This document shows, piece by piece, positions 32,785-40,842 of a DNA stretch of 46,409 nucleotides. The position numbers and the translations under genes are program-made. This stretch comes from CAYQZD01 sp964421875 (GTDB lineage Bacteria; Electryoneota; Tariuqbacteria; Tariuqbacterales; Tariuqbacteraceae). The stretch is from contig CAYQZD010000015.1 of NCBI GenBank assembly GCA_964421875.1, positions 1-46,409 on the forward strand. Direction: 5' to 3'. Under the pieces are notes generated by a model. That model saw only the letters and a program-made list of their open reading frames with translations, was not told the origin of the DNA and did no database searches. Numbering within the stretch: the stretch's first letter is position 1; each line of letters begins with the position of its first letter.

Positions 32785-34149
32785 ATGGACATACAAATAC
32801 CGATGACTATTTCATCAGGGCTTTGCGCGGTTGTGATATTTCTTGGTTTTTCCTGCGCCGCTATAGCGCAGACAGCCTGGGAATTGGCAGACCGTTATGT
32901 GGCGCAGGCTTTGGCAGGAAATCCTGACCTCCTGGCGAAACGTTCCCGGCTCGACATCGCCCGTTACGAGGCTAAAGCAGCCTGGGGAAATCTACTGCCC
33001 CAGGCGGATTTCCGAAGCCGCCAAACCTGGGCTGACGGCGGAAGGGTAATGAGAATCGACGTCAACGACTTTATGCCCCCGGCAATCCTCCCCGTGGACG
33101 TCCCTCCCCGAGAAATCCCCTTCATCCGCGAGCGGGAGCAGGAGACCACAATCAGCATTACCCAGCCCATTTTCGCCGGAGGCGGCATCTATTATAACTA
33201 CCGAGCCGCTAAAAGGAAGAAAAACGCCGCCAAAGCCCAATTCCGCGCCGCCCAAAACGAAACCGCTTTTAACGTCCGAAAGGACTACTTCTCCTTCCTC
33301 CGGGCGAGGGAAATGCTGAAAGTAGCTGAAGAAGAAGTCTCCCGGGTGAAGGAACAACTCCGAGCAACGGAGGCTAAATTCGAGGCGGAGACCGCTCCGC
33401 GAAGTGATGTCCTGAGGGCGAAGGCCGAACTCGCAGCGGTCGAAGCGCGCCTGATAGAAGCCCGCACCGCAGTCCGGCTGGCCCAGTCAGCCGTCAACCT
33501 GAGCCTCGGCAAACCATTGACCGCGGAAATTGCCCTTCCCGCCGAACCCGGCTCCGCAGCTGAAATTGAGTTGTCGATGGAGGAATCCATCGACCGAGCG
33601 CGGAGGACTCGACCGGAACTCGAACTACTGCAGGAAACACTGGCTGCATTGCAGGAATCACGCCGCGCTTCAAGAGCGCTCTTCCTGCCCTCGCTTTCTG
33701 CAGCCTTCGACTACGGTATTCAAGGTGAAAAATATGAATTCGATAAGGACGCCGACTACTATATGCTGTCCGGTGTGCTCTCCTGGAACCTCTTCAACGG
33801 TTTCCGCTCTAAAGCGCAATGCGAGATTGCCAAGATATCCTGCCGTCAGGTCCAAATGAAAATAAAGTGGACCGAGCAGGCAGTAGCCCAGGACGTCAAC
33901 GCCGCATTCCTCACCATCCGGGGAAAAATTGCCCAGCATCGTGCCGCCGCCAAGGGATTGGAAGCGGCGACTGAGGGGTATCGAATGACAGAAAAAATCT
34001 ACGCCGAAGGAATGTGCAGCCAACTCCAATTGATGGACGCTCGCACCGCATTAACAGAAGCCTCAGCCCGCGAAATCGCTTCGCGCTACCAATACCTCAC
34101 AGCGCTGGCAGACCTGAAAAGGAGTATGGGGATAGTTTTGGAAAATTAG
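32785..34149 (+). CDS. TolC-family outer-membrane efflux protein
   Basis: Forms an outer-membrane channel with a periplasmic helical barrel. Signal peptide (residues 1-28, ending IAQ), two repeated helical halves rich in Ala/Glu/Arg (residues about 125-245 and 300-450), and strand motifs ISITQPIFAGGG and LSGVLSWNLFNG at the start of each membrane-strand region, a hallmark of the family. 454 residues. No inner-membrane pump or adaptor gene is adjacent, so the transported substrate is unknown. The promoter at 32697 precedes it and cyclodeaminase follows after 49 bp. Confidence 0.88.
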   Translation: MDIQIPMTISSGLCAVVIFLGFSCAAIAQTAWELADRYVAQALAGNPDLLAKRSRLDIARYEAKAAWGNLLPQADFRSRQTWADGGRVMRIDVNDFMPPAILPVDVPPREIPFIREREQETTISITQPIFAGGGIYYNYRAAKRKKNAAKAQFRAAQNETAFNVRKDYFSFLRAREMLKVAEEEVSRVKEQLRATEAKFEAETAPRSDVLRAKAELAAVEARLIEARTAVRLAQSAVNLSLGKPLTAEIALPAEPGSAAEIELSMEESIDRARRTRPELELLQETLAALQESRRASRALFLPSLSAAFDYGIQGEKYEFDKDADYYMLSGVLSWNLFNGFRSKAQCEIAKISCRQVQMKIKWTEQAVAQDVNAAFLTIRGKIAQHRAAAKGLEAATEGYRMTEKIYAEGMCSQLQLMDARTALTEASAREIASRYQYLTALADLKRSMGIVLEN

Positions 34150-34198
34150 TAAGACCGACCGATTACGGCAGGATAACAAAAGTATTAAGGACGACTTT

Positions 34199-34828
34199 AT
34201 GACCGTAGAACAACCCTTGGGCGAATTCCTCGACGATTTAGCCTCGGCTAAACCCACGCCCGGCGGAGGTGGAGCCGCCGGTATCGGCGGCGCAATGAGC
34301 GCAGCCCTGACCTCCATGGTATGCAACCTAACCATAGGCAAAAAAAAATACGAGGAGGTCGCCGTTGAAATGAAGGAAATACTGAAGGAATCCGAAACAC
34401 TGCGGCGCCGTTTCCAGGAACTGGTCAATGAAGACGCCGAAGCCTTCCGCAGCCTTCTGGAGACCTTCCGGCTGCCGAAAGAGACCGATGATGAAAAGGC
34501 GTCCCGCCGCGCCGCAATAGAAGCCGCCACCAAAAAGGCGGCTGAAGTCCCCTTCGAAACTATGCAGCGTTGCTGCCAAATCCTCCCTTTGGCGCAGGCG
34601 GCGGCGGATAAAGGCAACATCAACGCAGTCTCGGACGCCGGTGTAGCCGCGCTGATGGCGGGGGCGGCGGCGCAAGCCGCTGCACTCAATGTGCAGATTA
34701 ACCTCGCTATACTGCGAGACCGCGAGTGGGCCCAGGAAAAATTCAGGGAGATGAGCCGAATGCTGGCTGAAGTCCGAGTCGGAGCCGACCAAATCCTCAA
34801 AGTGGTCACCAAGAAAATAAGCGGCTGA
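34199..34828 (+). CDS. cyclodeaminase/cyclohydrolase family protein (FchA-like)
   Basis: Related to the C-terminal domain of formimidoyltransferase-cyclodeaminase and to methenyltetrahydrofolate cyclohydrolase FchA. Motifs PTPGGGGAAG near the N-terminus, NEDAEAFRSL and SDAGVAALMA are characteristic. All-helical, 209 residues, single domain. It would interconvert one-carbon tetrahydrofolate forms. mutL follows after 19 bp. Which of the two activities applies cannot be read from the sequence. Confidence 0.88.
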   Translation: MTVEQPLGEFLDDLASAKPTPGGGGAAGIGGAMSAALTSMVCNLTIGKKKYEEVAVEMKEILKESETLRRRFQELVNEDAEAFRSLLETFRLPKETDDEKASRRAAIEAATKKAAEVPFETMQRCCQILPLAQAAADKGNINAVSDAGVAALMAGAAAQAAALNVQINLAILRDREWAQEKFREMSRMLAEVRVGADQILKVVTKKISG

Positions 34829-34847
34829 CAGTCCGGAGTTCCATACT

Positions 34848-36599
34848 ATGACCGGTATCATCAGAATCCTCGATGAAAAATCCATCAGCCAGATTGCCGC
34901 CGGCGAGGTGGTGGAGGCGCCTTTCTCAGCCCTCAAAGAACTGGCGGAAAACTCCCTCGATGCGGGTGCCGATTCCATATCCTTCGCCCTCGAAGCGGGC
35001 GGGACCAGGCTCATCAGAGTCGCAGATAACGGAATGGGAATGTCCGGCGAAGACCTCAGGCTCGCTTTCCAGCGCCATAGCACCTCCAAAATCGCCTCCG
35101 CCAAGGATTTGGCAAATATCGTCACCCTCGGTTTCAGGGGGGAAGCGCTGGCGTCGGTGGCTTCCGTAGCCAGAGTGGAAGCGGTCTCCAGACTGAACGG
35201 AGCCGACGATGGATACCGCATCGTGATTGAAGGCAGCGCCGAAAAAGCCTTCGCGCCCGCGGGATGCCCGGAAGGGACTGTGGTCACGGTAAGAGACCTT
35301 TTCTACAACACTCCCGCCCGCCGAAAATTCCTCAAATCCCCCGAATGGGAAGGGAAACGATGCCTGGCGGTGTTCCGAGCCCTGGCGCTCTCACGACCGG
35401 AAGTGGAATGGAAATACTACCAGGATAACCGCTTACGCTTCCAAACCCCCCCCGCTTCGCTGAAAGAGAGGATAGCTGACCTCCTGGGGAATTCTTACCT
35501 GGAGGGTTTGGTGGAAGTCGAATTCGCCGAAGGCGATTATAAAATCTCCGGCTTCATCTGCGACACCTCACGCGCCAGAGGAACCAGAGAACACCAATAC
35601 CTCTTCCTCAACCGCCGCAGAATCCTCGACCAGATGTTAGCCGCAAGAATCAATCAGGTCTTTCAAAAGGAGGAAGGGACGCGAAATTTCCCCTACTATG
35701 TCCTCTTCCTCGAAACCGACTCCTCCCAGGTTGACATTAACGTCCATCCCGCCAAAACCGAAGTCCGCTTCCGACGCGCCAAACAGGTAGGGGACTTCGC
35801 TCGAAGGGCGGTGGTTAGAGCCCTGGGAGTGGAGGCGGTGATGAGTATGGATTATCACACGGAGAGGACAGCGAGCCGACCTCCATTCCCGCGTGAAACC
35901 GGTCAGCGCATAACCCTGAAAGAATACTCCACCCTCTTCGAAAAACCGACCCCCTCAGCCGCCAATGTCCCGGCGGAAACCCGCGGCAAACCTGCGCCGG
36001 CCCTAGATGATAAATCAGCCGGACACTACATCCCCAAAGAAATGTTCCAGCTCCACGGAAAATACATCGTCACCCCGGTCAAGGATGGAATGACCCTAAT
36101 AGACCAGCACGCCGCACACGAAAGAATCCTCTTCGAGGCGGCGCTCCGAAACCTGTCGCATAAGAACGGCTCACCCCAGAAACTGCTGTTCCCCAGTATG
36201 ATGGAACTGCCCCCGCCTGAAGCGGGAGCCTTCGAGGAACTGCTTCCCTTCCTGGAGACAATGGGATTCATCGTGAAACCCTTCGGTCCTCGCTCCTACC
36301 TGATTGAAGCCGTCCCTTCGGGCGTGAAAATCTCCGATGAAGTCCGCCTGATGCGGGACATCCTGGACTATTACCGCGAAAACGCGGAAAAACTGACCGA
36401 CCGCGCCGAAGCCGCAGCCGCAGCCTTCGCCTGCCACGCCGCCATCAAAACCGAAGACTCCCTCACTCCCGAAGAGATGGTAAGCCTGATTGAAAACCTC
36501 TTCCGTACCGGAACTCCTTTCGCCTGCCCGCACGGCAGGCCTACATATATCAAGATTACTATGGACGAACTCGACCGCCGCTTCGGACGGAAAAAGTGA
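34848..36599 (+). CDS. mutL: DNA mismatch repair protein MutL (endonuclease type)
   Basis: Matchmaker ATPase of mismatch repair. The N-terminal GHKL ATPase has IAAGEVVEAP, ENSLDAGA, DNGMGM and GFRGEAL. The C-terminal domain carries a complete metal endonuclease motif, DQHAAHERILFE (fits DQHA-x2-E-x4-E), plus ACHAAIK and CPHGRPT. It should therefore nick DNA itself, as in bacteria lacking MutH. The linker is short and the length is 583 residues. miaA follows after 12 bp, a common neighbour. mutS is not in the window. Confidence 0.95.
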   Translation: MTGIIRILDEKSISQIAAGEVVEAPFSALKELAENSLDAGADSISFALEAGGTRLIRVADNGMGMSGEDLRLAFQRHSTSKIASAKDLANIVTLGFRGEALASVASVARVEAVSRLNGADDGYRIVIEGSAEKAFAPAGCPEGTVVTVRDLFYNTPARRKFLKSPEWEGKRCLAVFRALALSRPEVEWKYYQDNRLRFQTPPASLKERIADLLGNSYLEGLVEVEFAEGDYKISGFICDTSRARGTREHQYLFLNRRRILDQMLAARINQVFQKEEGTRNFPYYVLFLETDSSQVDINVHPAKTEVRFRRAKQVGDFARRAVVRALGVEAVMSMDYHTERTASRPPFPRETGQRITLKEYSTLFEKPTPSAANVPAETRGKPAPALDDKSAGHYIPKEMFQLHGKYIVTPVKDGMTLIDQHAAHERILFEAALRNLSHKNGSPQKLLFPSMMELPPPEAGAFEELLPFLETMGFIVKPFGPRSYLIEAVPSGVKISDEVRLMRDILDYYRENAEKLTDRAEAAAAAFACHAAIKTEDSLTPEEMVSLIENLFRTGTPFACPHGRPTYIKITMDELDRRFGRKK

Positions 36600-36611
36600 A
36601 ACGGTTGTTCT

Positions 36612-37544
36612 TTGTCGAACAGAACTAAAATACCCGTGATTTTGGGCCCCACTGCCGTGGGGAAAACCGCAGTGGGGATTGCTGTCTGCGAAGAACTTAA
36701 GGGCGAAATAATCTCCGCAGATTCGCGCCAAATCTACCGGGGAATGACTATTGGAACCGCCAAATCCTCACCGGGAGAGTTAGCCCTCGTCCGTCACCAT
36801 CTGCTCGATATTCTAAATCCCGACCAGGTCTTCTCCGCCGGAGAATTCGTCCGCTGTGCGGCACAAGCGGCTCAGGACATTAAGTCTCGCGGGAAATTAC
36901 CGATAGTAGTCGGCGGCGCGGGACTCTATATCAAAGCCCTCACCGATGGAATTTTCGAGGGGGAGTCCCGCGACCCGGCGCTGCGCGAAAAGCTGGAGCG
37001 CGAATATGACTCCGGCGCCGCCGAAGCGATGTTTAAGCGCCTGCGCAGCCTCGACCCCCAATACGCCGATATTGTCCATCTCAATGACCGAAAGAAGCTG
37101 GTGCGGGCGCTGGAAATCATCCAAACCGCCGGGATGCCCATTTCAGAGCTGGGGCGAGTCCAGCGCCCGGGCCCCTTCGAAGGACTCTTCTGCGGCTTGA
37201 ATATGCCCCGGCAGCGACTCTACGACCGTATCGAAGACCGGGCGGAGCGGATGATTGAAGCGGGCCTCGTCGAAGAGGTGAAAGCCCTCCGGAACCAGAG
37301 TTACCAGCGGGACCTGAACAGCCTCAACAGCCCCGGTTACAGCGAAATTTACGATTACCTTGAGGGAAAATTGAGCCTTGAAGAAGCTGCGGCGCTGATT
37401 AAACGCAACACCCGCCGCTACGCTAAACGCCAGATGACTTGGTTCCGCCGCGACAGCAGAATCAAATGGTTCGAAGCCGCTGAAGACCTCCAAAGAACTG
37501 CAGAGGAAATAATCATTCACATAAAAATCGAATTGAGTCTATGA
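36612..37544 (+). CDS. miaA: tRNA dimethylallyltransferase
   Basis: Adds a dimethylallyl group to A37 of tRNAs reading U-starting codons. P-loop GPTAVGKT (residues about 12-19), ISADSRQIYRGM, VGGAGLYIKAL and RRYAKRQMTWFRR are diagnostic. 310 residues. Start TTG 36612, the only start near the P-loop. It overlaps the HAD gene by 4 bp (ATGA). Confidence 0.95.
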   Translation: MSNRTKIPVILGPTAVGKTAVGIAVCEELKGEIISADSRQIYRGMTIGTAKSSPGELALVRHHLLDILNPDQVFSAGEFVRCAAQAAQDIKSRGKLPIVVGGAGLYIKALTDGIFEGESRDPALREKLEREYDSGAAEAMFKRLRSLDPQYADIVHLNDRKKLVRALEIIQTAGMPISELGRVQRPGPFEGLFCGLNMPRQRLYDRIEDRAERMIEAGLVEEVKALRNQSYQRDLNSLNSPGYSEIYDYLEGKLSLEEAAALIKRNTRRYAKRQMTWFRRDSRIKWFEAAEDLQRTAEEIIIHIKIELSL

Positions 37545-38239
37545 AAGGACATCGCAAAGAAGCTCTTTGTAAGCATTTCGTCTTCGACCTGGACGACACC
37601 CTCTTCCCGGAAATAGACTGGGTGAAAAGCGCCCTGAAACACTGCGCGGAAATAATCTCGGAACGTTACTCCATCGATTCGGAAAAGGTCTATACCTCAT
37701 TCATCAAAGGCTTGAACGAGCGCGGCAGAGGCCAGGTCTTCTATAAATCCCTGGTGCAATTGGGCGTTCCCGACCCGGAGGAAGTCAAGCAATATCTTAT
37801 TTACCGCTACCGCACTCATAAGCCGCAGCTTGAACTCCCACCGGAAGTGAGGGAAACTCTACTGGAGCTTAAAGCCCGAGGCTGCAAGCTGGGAATCATC
37901 ACCGACGGCGTCCTCTCCGCCCAGATGAATAAAGTAGAAGCGTTGGGGCTGAACCGGATTATGGACGCTGTACTGTACACCGAAGTGCTGGGATACGAAA
38001 GCCGAAAGCCCAGCGTTTTACCCTTTCAAGTGATGAAATTCTGGCTGGGAGAGGGGGAATTCTATTATATAGGGGATAATCCCGAACGGGACTTCACCGG
38101 AGCAAACATAGCGGAATACCACACCGTGATGCTGAAATCCCCCAAGAAAGTCCACCGCTTGACCAGCCTCCCCATCGCCAACCTCCCCGAAAAACAGATC
38201 GACCGCTTCGAAGATTTGCTGAAATTCGTGAATTCGTAA
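37541..38239 (+). CDS. HAD-superfamily hydrolase
   Basis: Phosphatase-type fold with all four HAD motifs: FDLDDTLFPE (nucleophile Asp near 17), GIITDG, the Lys of SRKPS, and GDNPERDF. 232 residues with a helical cap between motifs I and II. ATG 37541 overlaps the miaA stop. The substrate is unknown; small sugar phosphates or nucleotides are typical for this subgroup. Confidence 0.85.
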   Translation: MKGHRKEALCKHFVFDLDDTLFPEIDWVKSALKHCAEIISERYSIDSEKVYTSFIKGLNERGRGQVFYKSLVQLGVPDPEEVKQYLIYRYRTHKPQLELPPEVRETLLELKARGCKLGIITDGVLSAQMNKVEALGLNRIMDAVLYTEVLGYESRKPSVLPFQVMKFWLGEGEFYYIGDNPERDFTGANIAEYHTVMLKSPKKVHRLTSLPIANLPEKQIDRFEDLLKFVNS

Positions 38240-38246
38240 AATCGTT

Positions 38247-38311
38247 TCCCCCCCTTTCTTAAAGGGCGCCCTCCCATTTCCACCTTTTTCTAAAGGGGGG
38301 CAGGGGGGATT
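38247..38311. repeat. CCCCCT/AGGGGG hairpin cluster, copy 2
   Basis: CCCCCCCTTTCTTAAAGGG at the left and AAAGGGGGGCAGGGGGGATT at the right can pair; related to 22816-22892. Confidence 0.65.
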
Positions 38312-38315
38312 ATAT

Positions 38316-38363
38316 GAAGTGTGAAAGTGTAAAAGTGTGAAAGTATAAAAGTATAAAAGTGTA
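38316..38363. repeat. degenerate tandem repeat (AAGTGTGA/AAGTATAA units)
   Basis: Five or six units of 8-10 bp alternating AAGTGTGA, AAGTGTAA and AAGTATAA. No spacers of CRISPR type. Confidence 0.6.
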
Positions 38364-38785
38364 GAACCGTAGTGTGGATTTTAACCCACCGAATCCTGTC
38401 ATTGCGAACGAAGCGAAGCAATCGCTCTGTTTGACGGAAATATTCACTGGCTATGACGGCAATTACGGCGATGATTATTGATTGTCGATTGGCGATTGGT
38501 GATATTTAATTTGCTTTGATTTGCGGGGTATTTTAGGGTGGACTTGTACACGTGTACACCTGTACATTTGCACACGGTTGATTCATCAGTGAAAATCAGT
38601 GTCAATCAGTTATTCAAAAGAGTGGTGTCAAGCGGGGGACTTGCTGACTTGCAGACCTGCCGACTTGTTGACTTTTTGGGGGGGCTTCGAGGGGAGATTC
38701 ATCATTATTCATCTGCGATTCTAAAAATATCAACACGGAAACGAGATGTAATCATATAATATTCAATAAAATATGCTGACAAATT

Positions 38786-40501
38786 ATGAAACAAAAACCG
38801 GCCTTCACCTTCGTCCTACACACCCACCTGCCTTATGTGTTATATCACGGAACCTGGCCTCACGGAACCGATTGGCTCTACCAGGCGGCGGCGGAATGCT
38901 ACCTGCCTCTGCTTAACGCTTTTCAAAATATGACCGACGACGGCCTTCCCCCCAATGTAACCATCGGACTCACCCCGGTGCTTAGCGAACAGCTTTCCGA
39001 TCACAGATTCAAGTCCGGTTTCACCGCCTACCTGAAGGAGCGCATCCAAGCGGCGGAATATGACATCAAGGAGTTTACCGATACCGGGCAGCCGGAAATG
39101 CTGAAACTTGCGGTAATGTGGCGCGATTATTACCGGCGGCAGTTGGACGATTTCGCCCAGCGTTATGACCGGGACATCCCCGGCGCCTTCCGAAAACTGG
39201 AGCAAGCCGGCGCTCTGGAGATTATCACCTGCGCCGCCACCCACGGCTACCTCCCCCTCCTGGGAACCGACAACTCCATCCGCGCCCAGCTTAAGCAGGG
39301 GGTGGAGACGCACCAATCCCACTACGGCCGCCCTCCCCGAGGTATCTGGCTGCCGGAATGCGCCTACCGCCCCGGATACGAATGGAAAACCCCGGTGGAA
39401 AGCGAAATCCCAACCGCGAGCCGTCCCGGCATTGAACAAAACCTCGCCGCTGAAAATTTACGCTATTTCATAGTCGACACCGACCTGCTCTTAGGCGGGG
39501 AAGGAGTGGATGTCTATCTGGAACGGTTTCCCGCGCTGAAAGCCTTATGGGAACGGATGGCAGCAGCCAGGACTGAATCGCCCGGCAGTGAGCGGGAACG
39601 CACCCCCCACCGCCCCTACATCGTGGGCGGCGATTACACCGAAGGCGAGCCGGTGGCGGTATTCACCCGAGACCCGGAAACAGCGCTGGTGGTCTGGTCC
39701 GGCGAATGCGGCTATCCCGGTGACGGCAGCTATCTGGAATTCCATAAAAAACGCTTTCCCAACGGACATCTCTACTGGAGAGTAACCGCCTCCGACGCCG
39801 ACCTCGCGGATAAGATGATTTACCAGCCGGAAGCGGTCGAAAGCCGCATCGAAGAAAACGCCGAACACTTCGTCCAACTGGTGGAAAACCGCCTCCGCGA
39901 ATCGCAAACTGAAACCGATGCGCCCCCCATTCTGGTCGCCCCCTTCGACACTGAACTGTTCGGCCACTGGTGGTTCGAGGGACCGCGTTGGATCGAAAAA
40001 GTCCTGCGTAAAATGCACCAACGAGGTAATGTCCAGCCTAGGACCGCCGGGGAATACCTGGAAATGTATCCCCCGGTCGAAGCGGTGTCGATGCCGGAAG
40101 GCTCCTGGGGGCAGGGAGGATTCCACTGGATTTGGCTGAACGAAAACACCAACTGGACCTGGAATCATCTCTATCAAGATGAAGCGAGAATGGTGAAGCT
40201 TGTTCAGAAAGCGGGTGAATCGGAAGATCCCGCGCTTCAACGAGCGCTGAAACAGCTTGGCCGCGAATTGCTGCTGGCGCAAAGCAGCGACTGGCAGTTC
40301 CTGATTTCCACCTGGTCGGCTCGAGATTACGCTGAAGCCCGCTTCGCCGAACACCATCACCGTTTCAGCCGCCTGGCGGAGATGGCGGAAAAACTGCTTG
40401 AAGGTGAACCGCTTTCCGGCGAAGAGATGAATTACCTGTCGAGGGTAGAAGAATCCGATCCCCTTTTCCCCAACCTCGACCCTGAAATTTGGAAATCGTA
40501 A
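38786..40501 (+). CDS. GH57-family 1,4-alpha-glucan branching enzyme-like protein (DUF1957 type)
   Basis: Introduces alpha-1,6 branches into glycogen-like glucans in the cytoplasm. The N-terminal GH57 barrel has HTHLPYV, the nucleophile Glu in WLPECAYRPGYE (near residue 190) and the acid/base Asp in APFDTELFGHWWFEGP (near 388). The C-terminal helical region is typical of branching enzymes (GGFHWIWLNENTNWTWNHLY). 571 residues, full length. No other glycogen genes are adjacent. The family is firm; the branching activity follows from family knowledge. Confidence 0.88.
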   Translation: MKQKPAFTFVLHTHLPYVLYHGTWPHGTDWLYQAAAECYLPLLNAFQNMTDDGLPPNVTIGLTPVLSEQLSDHRFKSGFTAYLKERIQAAEYDIKEFTDTGQPEMLKLAVMWRDYYRRQLDDFAQRYDRDIPGAFRKLEQAGALEIITCAATHGYLPLLGTDNSIRAQLKQGVETHQSHYGRPPRGIWLPECAYRPGYEWKTPVESEIPTASRPGIEQNLAAENLRYFIVDTDLLLGGEGVDVYLERFPALKALWERMAAARTESPGSERERTPHRPYIVGGDYTEGEPVAVFTRDPETALVVWSGECGYPGDGSYLEFHKKRFPNGHLYWRVTASDADLADKMIYQPEAVESRIEENAEHFVQLVENRLRESQTETDAPPILVAPFDTELFGHWWFEGPRWIEKVLRKMHQRGNVQPRTAGEYLEMYPPVEAVSMPEGSWGQGGFHWIWLNENTNWTWNHLYQDEARMVKLVQKAGESEDPALQRALKQLGRELLLAQSSDWQFLISTWSARDYAEARFAEHHHRFSRLAEMAEKLLEGEPLSGEEMNYLSRVEESDPLFPNLDPEIWKS

Positions 40502-40842
40502 GGTGGGTTCTTCAACCCGCCAATTGTCATTCCGAGCGACTTATACGCCACACGGCGTAAATCCTGGATCCTTCTTCGCAGGGGCGGTTCGCGAACCACC
40601 CTTTCCGGAAATCCGCCAATGACGAATAAACCGGCAACTGGTACCGGCGACTCCTTTGACAGCCATAATATCGTTAATAACCTGTGAATCACTTTCAGCC
40701 AAACACCAAAACAATAAAAAGCAACACTTTAGGTTTGATAAGCGCCTGCCCGATTTGTCATTCCCGCAAGTGAACGAAGTGAATGCGTCGGGAATCTGAC
40801 ATCTGGAAATTTAAACCATTAATATAATCCTGCGTCGTTAAA
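40502..40842. other. repeat-rich intergenic region upstream of selB
   Basis: No gene. Contains GGTGGGTT/AACCCGCC (40502-40520), a TGTCATTCCGAG half element near 40525, GGTTCGCGAACC near 40586, and the TGTCATTCCCG repeat copy 2 (40756-40802). Confidence 0.5.
40756..40802. repeat. TGTCATTCCCG repeat, copy 2 (left half)
   Basis: Nearly identical to the left half of 23003-23091 (shares TTCCCGCAAGTGAACGAAG and GCGTCGGGAATCTGA). The right half is absent. Confidence 0.75.

Larger units (their letters stand above)
38240..38785. other. repeat-rich intergenic region
   Basis: 546 bp with no gene. It holds the C/G-run hairpin block (38247-38311), a degenerate 9-10-bp tandem repeat (38316-38363), GTGGATT/AACCCAC (38373-38390), a TGTCATTGCGA half element (38397-38423), the palindrome TGTACACGTGTACA (38545-38558), and a GACTTGC-type tandem repeat (38638-38675). 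Confidence 0.55.

Noticed and set aside
34328..35287. 319-codon open frame on the minus strand
   Set aside because: Antisense to the cyclodeaminase and mutL genes, which carry clear motifs.
38316..38675. short tandem repeats as a possible CRISPR array
   Set aside because: Units are 8-10 bp, adjacent and degenerate, with no unique spacers and no cas genes in the window.
39545..40360. 271-codon open frame on the minus strand
   Set aside because: Antisense to the GH57 gene and without recognisable domains.
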